Shown here one piece after another: positions 55,316 to 64,000 of a stretch of 64,000 nt of DNA. The DNA comes from Immersiella caudata (Eukaryota; Ascomycota; Sordariomycetes; Sordariales; Lasiosphaeriaceae). The notes under the pieces were generated by a model. The model did not search any database. It saw nothing but the letters and a program-made list of their open reading frames with translations, and had not been told where the DNA came from. The DNA is taken from the NCBI GenBank assembly GCA_030512335.1, contig JAULSU010000002.1, positions 496,001-560,000 of the forward strand, given 5' to 3'. The translations under genes were made by a program, and so were the position numbers. Within the stretch, counting starts at the first letter, position 1. Every line of letters starts with the position of its first letter.

Positions 55316-55745
55316 GGAATTCCTCCTTGGCGAAGCTTTGGGACAAACAAAACAAACCGTCGCTGGCGAAACGCGCTTTATGTGAATGGCGGCCGCGGGC
55401 TAGCAATGGAGGCCAAGCCGGTGAGGTCATCGGTGGAGGATCAAACAGCCTGCAAAGGAGCCCAGAAAGAACCAGCCTGCCCCGCCAACCCCAGCACAGC
55501 GGGCAAGCCAGCGCCAATCAGACACCGCATCGGCACGCAGCTCTTGATTGGCCAGTCAAGTCTTGTTCCTGCAAGACTCAAACAGCTCATCACAGCGCAG
55601 GCACCTTCCGGGATATCACCATCCTTCCCCCTCCTTTGCCAGCTACCCTCGATTTCTTCATTTGTTTACTCTGACCTGTTTTCCTCCTCATCAGCATATC
55701 AAACACACTCAAGTTCCCCAATCTCGACGCCCTCAAACCGACACA
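55316..55745. promoter_or_regulatory. Divergent promoter region YME2 / EMI1-like
   Basis: 430 bp between two start codons of genes whose products are both tied to mitochondria. No specific element assigned. Confidence 0.45.
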
Positions 55746-56492
55746 ATGGGCTGGTTCTGGAACTCGGCCCCTTCGTCTTCCCCCACGGCCGCCGCGCCCC
55801 CAACGGCCGCCGCTCCGACTCCCGCCAACCCCCCTCCCGTCTCCGGCGACCGCGAAGTCCAGAAGTTCTGGGAACAAATCCAAGAAGCCGCCGGCCAACC
55901 CGCCTCCAAACCATCATCACCACCTCCTCCTCCGCCGGTAGCAACACCATCCTCACCACCCTCGCCACCCCCCTCCTCCCAACCCTCCTCCTGGCTCCCC
56001 TGGGCCCGCGCTCCCCCCCTCGACACTCCCCCTCCCAAAGCCCCCGAATCCCGCTCCCCCGCCTCCCTCGCCATGTCCGAAACCCAACTCCCCACCACCA
56101 TGTCCTGCCGCGACGCCTTCGACTACGCCTGGCACTGCCACACCCCGGCCTCCCAATGGAACGCCGTCTACCGCTACGGCGGTCTTCGCAACTGCACCGA
56201 GCTCTGGGACGACTTCTGGTTCTGCATGCGCACTCGAAACTACGGACCTACGATGCGCGCCGAGGCGATAAAGGAGCACTACCGCGCCAAAGAGGAGGCA
56301 AAGTACGGCGGAGGGAAGCCCAGCAGTGAGGATGTATGGGAGAGTCGGGAGGCGCCTGTTGCGGAGGGGACCTCGTTTACGACGCCGTTTAGGGCGGCGA
56401 TCAAGGGAGATGAGGGGATAGAGAAGTTGGATTTAGAGAGGAGGAGGAAGGAGAGGGAAGAGATGTTTAAACAGGAGGAGGGGAAGAAGTGA
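55746..56492 (+). CDS. EMI1: EMI1-like twin CX9C protein (DUF3128)
   Basis: Single exon, 248 aa, from the ATG at 55746 (MGWFWNSAPSSSP). The first 110 residues are Pro/Ser/Ala-rich and low complexity. The conserved core is CRDAFDYAWHC and CTELWDDFWFC, a perfect twin CX9C pair joined by NAVYRYGGLRN, matching the DUF3128/Emi1 family. Twin CX9C proteins usually fold in the mitochondrial intermembrane space through Mia40. The yeast member was named for early meiotic induction and affects respiratory growth. The tail is charged and helical (LERRRKEREEMFKQEEGKK). The gene is longer than yeast EMI1 because of the low-complexity start. Confidence 0.87.
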   Translation: MGWFWNSAPSSSPTAAAPPTAAAPTPANPPPVSGDREVQKFWEQIQEAAGQPASKPSSPPPPPPVATPSSPPSPPPSSQPSSWLPWARAPPLDTPPPKAPESRSPASLAMSETQLPTTMSCRDAFDYAWHCHTPASQWNAVYRYGGLRNCTELWDDFWFCMRTRNYGPTMRAEAIKEHYRAKEEAKYGGGKPSSEDVWESREAPVAEGTSFTTPFRAAIKGDEGIEKLDLERRRKEREEMFKQEEGKK

Positions 56493-57192
56493 TCAGCGAG
56501 CATTCGTGGGACTTGTTGGGAGGGAGAAGCATATTCGATTCTTATTTGTCATGGTTAGCATTACCGGGATGAATACAAGTGCATATTCAGCTAGTCGCCG
56601 TGCTCTCTGCTACGTTGTTCTACGACGTGTGTGGCATGCCTAGTGGTGTGTTGCGGATGTGCGGACAACACCAACATGATCACCAAGCTTTTTCTCTCTT
56701 TGGGCTCCCCTCACACAGATCTCCCAGTATAAAACTGACAGACTGACAACACCAGGGAATGGATCAACGGCTGCGCAAGACTTCTCAGAAAGTCTGGCCT
56801 CTTAACAAGTGGTGAGATCAATAATTTTTCACCGGAAAACATTTGACTTCACTGAGCGACCAAGTTTCTCCATCTCACCCATTACCCCTTCGCTCATGAT
56901 CCGCCAAGGCTAAAACAATTGCCACAAAATCTTCACGATGATATCACAGCACGGGGACAGGTTTTTGTTTGTGAATGTTCATATTCGTGACTAGGAAAAG
57001 GGAATCGTGACTAAAATACAAGCCATGCAACCTCCGTAACTTTTCCCCTTTATCATGATCATGAGTGAAAAGAAACCAGATCTAGGTATTTAACCCAACC
57101 CGAGACTCCGCATTACTCGCCCTCAGCGACTATCCGCGAGAGGCAATCTACCGGCGCATGGAGAAAACCACAAAAAAATATCCTTCATCCAT
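56493..57192. other. Intergenic, convergent 3' flanks of EMI1-like and HSP70
   Basis: No gene seen. AT-richer than the flanks, compatible with 3' UTRs. Confidence 0.5.
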
Positions 57193-59283
57193 TTAGTCGA
57201 CCTCCTCGACGGTGGGGCCGTCGTTGTCGTGGCTGCCGCCACCGGCAGCGCCGGGGAAGCCGCCAGGGGCACCACCAGGCATGCCACCGGGCATACCAGG
57301 AGCGCCACCAGCGCCGTAGAACTTCATCATGATGGGGTTGGCGACACCCTCGAGCTCCTTCTGGTGCTCCTCGTACTCCTCGCGAGTAGCCTGCTGGTTC
57401 TCGTCGAGCCAGTTGACGACCTTGTCGATCTCGGCGCGGAGGGTCTCCTTGTCGGAAGCATCGAGCTTCTCATCGACCTTGGAGTCGCTGAGGGTGTTGC
57501 GAAGGGAGTAGGCGTACGACTCAAGGCCGTTCTTGGCAGCGACACGGCGGCCCTCAGCCTCATCCTCCTCCTTGAACTTCTCGGCGTCAGCAAGCATGCG
57601 CTCGATCTCCTCCTTGGAAAGGCGGCCCTTGTCGTTGGTAATGACAATGTGGTTGGTCTTTCCGGTGCCCTTCTCGAGAGCGGACACGTTCATGATACCG
57701 TTGGCATCAATGTCGAAAGTAACCTCGATCTGGGGAACACCACGAGGTGCGGGAGGGATACCGGTAAGCTCGAACTTGCCGAGGAGGTTGTTGTCCTTGG
57801 TGCGTTGACGTTCACCCTCGTAGACCTGGATAAGCACACCGGGTTGGTTGTCGGAGAAGGTGGAGAAGACCTCAGATTTCTTTGTGGGAATGGTGGTGTT
57901 GCGGGGAATGAGCTTGGTCATCATGCCACCAGCAGTCTCGATACCCATGGACAGGGCAGCGACGTCGAGAAGGAGAATCTCGTTGGTAGACTTGGAGGAA
58001 GTGTCACCAGAGAGAATGGCGGCCTGGACGGCGGCACCGTAGGCAACGGCCTCATCGGGGTTGATGGACTTGTTGGGCTCCTTTCCGTTGAAGTAGTCGG
58101 TAATGAGCTTCTGGATGCGGGGAATGCGGGTAGAGCCACCGACGAGGACGATCTCGTGGACCTGGGACTTGTCGATCTTGGCATCGGTAAGGACGCGGTC
58201 GACAGGCTGGAGGGTGGAGCGGAAAAGATCCTGGCACAACTCCTCGAAGCGGGCACGAGTGATGGAAGTGTAGAAGTCGATACCCTCGAAAAGAGAGTCG
58301 ATCTCAATCGAGGTCTGGGCGGACGACGAAAGAGTGCGCTTGGCACGCTCGCAAGCAGTGCGGAGACGACGGAGCGCGCGGACGTTGGTGGACAGGTCCT
58401 AAAGCAAAATGTTAGCAGCTAGTTTAGAATGCGACCGAGGCGGAAAAGCTTACCTTCTTGAATTTCCTCTTGAACTCGTTAACGAAGTGGTTGACAAGAC
58501 GGTTGTCGAAATCCTCGCCACCCAAGTGAGTGTCGCCAGCGGTGGACTTAACCTCGAAGATACCCTCCTCGATGGTCAGGAGCGAAACATCGAAAGTACC
58601 ACCACCAAGATCGAAGATGAGGACGTTGCGCTCGCCCTCGACCTTCTTGTCGAGACCGTAGGCGATGGCGGCCGCGGTGGGCTCGTTGATGATACGGAGA
58701 ACGTTGAGGCCAGCAATGAGACCGGCATCCTTGGTAGCCTGACGTTGGGAGTCGTTGAAGTACGCAGGGACGGTAACAACAGCGTTGTTGACAGTACCAC
58801 CGAGGTAAGACTCAGCGATCTCGCGCATCTTGGTGAGGACCATGGAGGAGACCTCCTCGGGAGTGAAGGTCTTCTTCTCGCCCTTGAACTCAACCTCGAT
58901 GACAGGTTTGCCAGCGCGGTCGATGATCTTGAAAGGGAAGTGCTTCATATCGGCCTGAACCTCGGGGTCGTTGAACTTGCGGCCAATCAACCGCTTCGCG
59001 TCGAAGACGGTGTTGACCGGGTTCATGGCGACCTGGTTCTTGGCGGCATCTCCAATGAGACGCTCGGTGTCGGTGAACGCAACGAATGAGGGAGTTGTGC
59101 GGTTACCCTGGTCGTTGGCGATAATTTCACACCTGCGAGCTGGTTAGTACCCTGTTCGTGACCCATGTCGCAGCCTTGCGATGGCGGTGGGGGAGGGGTT
59201 GCGACTCACCTGTCCTCGCGGAAAATTCCGACACAGGAGTAGGTCGTGCCCAGGTCGATACCGACGGCGGGACCCATTGACAT
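57193..59283 (-). CDS. Cytosolic Hsp70 chaperone (SSA type)
   Basis: Three exons, 59210-59283, 58454-59132 and 57193-58398, give about 652 aa. Start at the first of two ATGs ([19 protein letters not shown]). The nucleotide-binding domain has the phosphate loops GIDLGTTYS and [13 protein letters not shown], the connect motif [16 protein letters not shown], and [13 protein letters not shown]. The linker and substrate-binding domain follow. The C-terminus is GGMP-type Gly/Pro-rich and ends PTVEEVD, the EEVD tail of cytosolic Hsp70s that recruits TPR co-chaperones. It refolds client proteins with J-proteins and nucleotide exchange factors. Codon use is strongly biased toward C/G-ending codons, as expected of a highly expressed gene. 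A large open frame on the opposite strand is a by-product of this bias. Confidence 0.97.
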
Positions 59284-60711
59284 GATTGCGGCTCTTTCTG
59301 CAACGGAGGGGATAGATTCGGTAATTAGAAGAGGTTTGAGAAATCCCGACGATTGTTTGGGGTCGGTCTCAAGAAGTGGAAGAGTGCGAAGCGTGGGAGA
59401 AAACTGTTGATTGTTGCAAGAATGGTTGTGAGGAAGGAGGGGCAGCAGTTCGTGGATTTTAAGTCTGCAGCTCAAAGTTGGAACTTTTTTCTACGAGCTT
59501 CGGTGGGTTTCCTCGACCCCACTAGGCTGGGTACTTGGAACTACATCGAATGGCCCAGCAACCAGTCGCAACGTGTGGCAACCGCCCGACCGCCCCAGAT
59601 GCGAATGGAAGCTTCCGTAACCTGAATTCTTTGTCGCCCCAAGGGCAAGCATTTAGATTTTGGGATTTTCATGTCAAGAATACTCGTCCACTTGCTGACG
59701 CTGAGCTGGAGAGCAAGAGGTAGCGGATGACGCCAAGGTTCACGATGGGCCCTCAAGGCCGCCGTTGTCCCATGCAAAACAGTTTCAAGATCGCCCTCAT
59801 GGCCGCAATCTCAACTCAGCATTGGTTCGACTACCTGCTTGCTTTGCTGCCGGAGATCAGCCTCATACCCGACTTGCTGCGAGCACCCGCATGATAACGA
59901 CGAGCTCAATACGTGGCCCGCTGGGACGCCAAACGAGCCCAACCCCACGACCATGCGCCTATCACGTTCTTCTGCAACGCTGAAGCTTCCAACCATCTCA
60001 ACTCCTCGTTTGGATCGAGATCACCTGCAGGAGCTCCAGCTCGGCCCTCCTCCTATCTGTGTGGCCGAAAATCAACGAGAAGCTATTCCCCTGGCGACCT
60101 TGGGCGTGGAGGCTGCGGGCGTGGAGGCGGGGCTGCGAGGTCCAGAGGTCCAGCTCGAAATTTCTCGAAGTACCTCAAAGTACTCTGGGCCCACTTTTTC
60201 ATCGCCCCTCCCTCCCAGAGCTCTGATGCCTGATCGATTCCGCATGCTCCCAGTTTGTCGGGTATCTGCCTTCCCGGCCTGGCTAGAGGCAATATAAGGC
60301 TGCCCTTTGATGAATTGAAACGATCCAAAGAGTATTTGCCCAAATCTGCATGCCCAATCTCAGGCTGTTGCGGCCTCGAGAGCTGCTCGGGGTCCCCGTC
60401 CCTCGCATGATGAAGTCATGCTTCGATAAGATAAGCCATTGCTTGCCCCGCATTGTGTGGGCGCTGAGTGAACAACTGGAGGGGGAGCAACCGCGGGGTC
60501 TATGGTAGGAAAACAGGCTCGAATACATCCCTCCTCTTGCGCGAATTGTCCGAATACTGAAATCGACTGCTTACTGAGTGTCAATTGTGACCTGTTATCT
60601 TGTTCCTTTTGGAGAAAGGGAATCGAGGGTGCTCATCTGAGACATCCGTTGCAGCCTCAACCGTCGCCCCCAGATCAAGCTCACAACAAGCCACCCCGGT
60701 CAACAGTCACC
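59284..60711. promoter_or_regulatory. Divergent intergenic region HSP70 / dienelactone hydrolase
   Basis: 1.4 kb without a supported gene. The HSP70-proximal part includes a heat-shock-element-like site. The remaining open frames are short, overlapping and without family resemblance. Confidence 0.45.
59603..59615. promoter_or_regulatory. Candidate heat shock element upstream of HSP70
   Basis: GAATGGAAGCTTC gives three 5-bp-phased units (GAA, GAA, TTC), with the last two as an exact nGAAnnTTCn inverted pair. It lies about 320 bp upstream of the HSP70 start on the promoter side. Binding by Hsf1 is inferred. Confidence 0.4.
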
Positions 60712-61958
60712 ATGCTCATCCAAGAGAGCCATGCCGACGTACAGACAGCTACAAATGGAAAAACAACATCCATGAGTAAATATTCCTATCCTAGCCGCTC
60801 AGTCAGGTAGTTCAAAAAGGGGTTAACGAATGGGTTTGAACAACAGGAATATTTGTTTTCCATCCCACAATCCCAGGATACCCCAATGCGTGAGCGCAAA
60901 CTACATGCAATCATAACACCTGCCAATCCATCTCACACACTACCCCAGACGTTTCCCAGGCGTTGTTTTGTTCAGCGAAATCTACCAAGGTCTGATGAGT
61001 CCCCTTTCGCAGAGCTTCGCAGAGCTTCGCAGAGCTCCAGCTTCAGCCTGGGAGTCGGAGCTCCTGCGAGTCATTGGCGAGCTCAAGAGCGAAGCTGATA
61101 TGAACGTCATAAATACATAGTCACCGGCCCCGTAGCCCGATTTGCTCGGCAGATCGCAGGACAGGGATACATCGTCGCAGCTCCCAGCAGTTACCACGAC
61201 TTCACCGGTCCCGAGCCGCTGGCCTACGACGTGCCCGGGACAGACCAAGGAAACGAATGGAAGGTCGTCAAGGTTGGGGCTCCTTAACAACCCAAACTAC
61301 AAAATCAGCAAGCCAACTAACACACCACGCCCCTTCCAGACCCTCGAGTCCTACGATGAGGACTCCCACAAAACCGTCGACTACCTCCTCTCCCTCCCAA
61401 CATGCACCGGCCGCATCGGCACAACAGGCATGTGTCTAGGTGGCCATCTCGCCCTCCGCGCCAGCGTACGCCCCCTTTCCAATCTACCCATGTGCTGCCC
61501 AAGAAACTCACCAAACTAACCCAACCCACCAGCTCGACCCCCGAATTACAGCCTGCGTCTCCTACTTCGCCACCGACGTTCACAGCCGTACACTAGGTCC
61601 CCACACCGCAGCCAACACCTCCTCCACCGCACCCGAAGGTAGCACGCACACATTGGACCTCCTCTCCACCCTCAAGGGCGAAGTCACCATGATCTTCGGC
61701 ATCAAAGACACTCACGTCCCTGACGCCGGCCGCGACCTCATCCGTCAGAAGCTCCGCGATGCAGGAGTCATTTTCAACTTCCATGAGTTTGCGTGGGCGC
61801 AGCACGCTTTCATCCGTGATGAGTTGAGCAAGGGGCGGTATGACCCGGCTATTACAAAGGCGTGCTTTGAGGTTCTGCTCGAGATGTTTGGGCGGGTGCT
61901 CAAGACGGATTTGGGAGAGGCGGATGCGAAGAAGCATGAGGTTGAGCATATGTGCTAA
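60712..61958 (+). CDS. Dienelactone hydrolase family protein
   Basis: Six exons, 60712-60775, 60847-60889, 60949-60989, 61121-61263, 61340-61465 and 61533-61958, give about 280 aa. Two exons are only 43 and 41 bp. The joined N-terminus reads IFVFHPTIPGYPNARFPGV and then VVLFSEIYQVTGPVARFARQ, which matches the DLH fold. The nucleophile is Cys in TTGMCLGGHLALR, the acid Asp in FGIKDTHVPD, and the His in FAWAQHAFIRDE. DLH enzymes hydrolyse dienelactones in chloroaromatic and aromatic degradation, although many fungal members act on other lactones or esters. Intron 3 is 131 bp and contains a short tandem repeat. Small-exon boundaries are supported by phase and alignment only. Confidence 0.87.
61010..61040 (+). 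repeat. CGCAGAGCTT tandem repeat within an intron
   Basis: Three near-perfect 10-bp copies lie in intron 3 of the dienelactone hydrolase gene. Confidence 0.7.
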
Positions 61959-62381
61959 ACCGGCTTACTCTTTCCATCCACCGTTCGTAACATCGGGACC
62001 ACGAGAAGTACTCATCGGAAGGCCTTTTATGATCGAAATCCTACCAAACCATATGATAAATCTACGGCCAGTCTAATGCTAGGTCCAAGTGGCCATGTCA
62101 AACACATAATCTTCGTGCAACATGGCGGACGACGACCGCTTCTGCGAGCCCGTCATGACTGCCTCCCCTGAGCCAAATCCCTCCTCTAACCATTATCGGC
62201 TATGGTGCTGATGCAGTTATTAACCATGTATGGTTCCCCAACGCCCCGAAAGTCAGCCTCTATAATTTCATGTTAACTGTTTCCTCAATATACGCCCCCG
62301 TTCATCACAACCCGATGACTAAGGACTTTTCCTGCCTCTCCCATATGTTCCTTGATGCCAATTTCAGCAATTTCCAGTTAT
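61959..62381. other. Intergenic, convergent 3' flanks
   Basis: Between the dienelactone hydrolase and the MscS-type channel. No gene seen. Confidence 0.5.
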
Positions 62382-64000
62382 TTACCTCGGTCCGGGGGCA
62401 GTAGACCCAGGAGCGCCGCCACCAGGCTGACCACCAGGCTGGTTCACACTGGCGCCGCGAGGCCGGGCACCAATAATGCCACTAGCCGGAGGCGCACTCT
62501 GGGGAGGGTGCTGTTGTCCCTGCACAGCGAGATTGCCCTGTTGAGGATAAACAGGCTGGGGAACGGGCGGGACTGCGTATGTACCCTGGTTCAGGCTAGC
62601 AGTCTGGGCGGCATAGGCCGCACCGGCATATTGAGCCAGTGTCGGGCCCTGCATGCCGGCCTGTCGCTCGATGTCGAAAGAATTGGGGTTCCTGCTGCTT
62701 CTGGGGCTGCCGGTCCGTGTCACCTGAACGCTCGGCATGCCGTCTCCAAAGGCCGAAGGGGGAAGTGTGTCGCCGGCCTTGCGGCGGCCACGTTGGGACT
62801 CGCGAGCATGGGTGAAGTCTCTCCGAGCAGCCTCGACTTCGGTAGCGCGCTTGCGGTCGGCAGATGGATCACGACTGTTAAGCGTGTTCTCATAACCCCA
62901 ATCCTCAAGTGCTTCCATCACAGGATCTGTCGCGTTGAGATGATCTGCCGCACGCTGTTCCTCCTTAACAGCAGCGTCGCCAGCAGTACCCTCGGCCAGC
63001 TGGTTTGCGAGCTTCTTCTCCTCCTTCTCTTTCTCGCTCGCTTCACGAGCCTTAATAGCAAACTCATCTGTGACGGCCACGGCGTAAGTCGGGTTCTTAG
63101 GTCCTCCAAGGGCATCGCTACCGCCACCAGGGCCATTGATAGGAACCCGCTTGAGTGCCAGCGTGAGAGCACACATGAACTTGGACCGGCGGGTAGCACG
63201 AACCACCTCGTTATGCCAGTTGGACTTGTGCTTGATCGCAACCTTAAGCGTCAACTTATCCAAGTCGCCGACACCGCCAACACTGATAGCGATGTCGGGC
63301 TGGAAGTCGCGGCTGTTTTCAGGAGACCGCACGAATTTCTCCATCTCCATGCGAAGGAGCTCAATGTCCTCGAAGGACGTGTCGAAGGACACGCTGACAT
63401 CGATGACTTCCTTCATGGCCTTGCTTCGTGTGACGTTTTCGATCCACAAGTTGTTCAGTTGGATATTGGGAACCTGAACAATCTGCATCTTGTCGATCCG
63501 AGTGAAGACGGTATATAGCAGGGATATCTTCTCCACCACCATCTGGATCTTCTCCGGACCTTGGATATCGACACGATCGCCCACGTCGAAGGGATGCTTG
63601 ACGAACAGGAAGATGCAGGAACCCAGAAACTCTTGCGTCGTGACAGCGAAGACGAAAGACAAGGAAAGAAGCGTGGTGCCAGCAGTAGTAAGCGTGGCGA
63701 TGAAACTGCTCTGGAAGACGGCCACTGCAACAACGTTAGCGCCAATACAAACATCACGGGAAAAGAGGAGACCTACAGAAGATGATGATCACGATGATGA
63801 GAACCACGAAGAGGAGAACCTTATCGAAGACGGTCAAGGCTTGGCTGATATCCTTCATGCTGCTCGCAATCGCCTTCCTCTCCTTTCCGATGTCCGTCAC
63901 CTTGCGAATCATCTCTTCCAAGCTAATGTCACCGTTCTCATCGGCGTCAATAGCGCGAAAGCACTCTTCTGCCTCCTCGCGGTGCGCAGGCCCCATGACT
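62382..64000 (-). CDS. EF-hand MscS-family mechanosensitive channel (partial, 5' end outside window)
   Basis: Two exons are visible, 63777-64000 (cut by the window end) and 62382-63724. The first contains an EF-hand loop DADENGDISLEE and begins a membrane segment (VLLFVVLIIVIIIF). The second completes the pore region (LTTAGTTLLSLSFVFAVTTQEFLGSCIFLFVKHPFDVGDRVDI), which is the MscS signature of ER-located fungal Msy1/Msy2-type channels. Then comes the beta-rich vestibule domain, and a long Pro/Gln/Gly-rich C-terminal tail ends in GSTAPGPR. Family members release Ca2+ or relieve ER membrane tension during hypo-osmotic shock. The N-terminal helices are missing from this window. Confidence 0.93.

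Noticed and set aside
57229..58422. 397-codon open frame on the plus strand across HSP70
   Set aside because: It is the well-known antisense frame produced by the strong codon bias of Hsp70 genes. The minus-strand Hsp70 is unmistakable.

Overview
This is a nuclear segment from a filamentous ascomycete, most likely a Sordariomycete-type mould. The evidence is short 50-130 bp introns with GTRNGT donors and CTRAY branch sites, AA9 polysaccharide monooxygenases, a Zn2Cys6 regulator, fungal-only housekeeping genes (SEY1, MIF2, YME2, EMI1, MED18) and a Fot1/Pogo-like transposon with RIP-like damage. The species cannot be fixed from the sequence alone. Gene models below were spliced by hand. Most exon joins were chosen because phase, splice signals and family alignment agree, so boundaries are good but unproven.

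Region 1 (0.3-19.8 kb) is rich in secreted and accessory functions. It holds an FAD aromatic-ring hydroxylase, a small Hva1/TUDOR protein, two convergent AA9 LPMOs, a large tyrosinase tail-to-tail with an M43 metalloprotease, a secreted alpha/beta-hydrolase, a lone secreted THI5/SsuA-like solute-binding protein, an F-box/2EXR-like gene stopped at codon 8, an SDR, and a tandem family of small cysteine-rich secreted proteins. One copy of that family is intact and two are decayed.

Region 2 (20-27 kb) carries MED18, a Zn2Cys6 regulator divergent from a fructosamine-3-kinase-like gene, and a single-pass membrane protein. Region 3 (27.2-31.3 kb) is a degenerate block: gene fragments in an inverted duplication, mono-nucleotide runs, a broken SDR, a GC minisatellite and a 1.86 kb Pogo/Fot1-type element. 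The transposase of that element has four in-frame TAG codons and a catalytic Asp changed to Asn, the pattern expected of repeat-induced point mutation.

Region 4 (31.3-44.1 kb) has another secreted alpha/beta-hydrolase, a GNAT acetyltransferase, an FAD monooxygenase next to an allantoate-permease-type MFS transporter (a possible small catabolic or metabolite cluster), then a sparse stretch with weak membrane-protein coding signals and a second F-box/2EXR-like gene. Region 5 (45-64 kb) is a dense, conserved housekeeping block: SEY1 (ER fusion GTPase), RNase H2 catalytic subunit, MIF2/CENP-C, YME2, EMI1-like twin CX9C protein, cytosolic HSP70, a dienelactone hydrolase and an EF-hand MscS channel that runs off the window end. 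RNH201/MIF2, YME2/EMI1 and HSP70/DLH are divergent pairs sharing intergenic promoters. No rRNA, convincing tRNA or CRISPR was seen.
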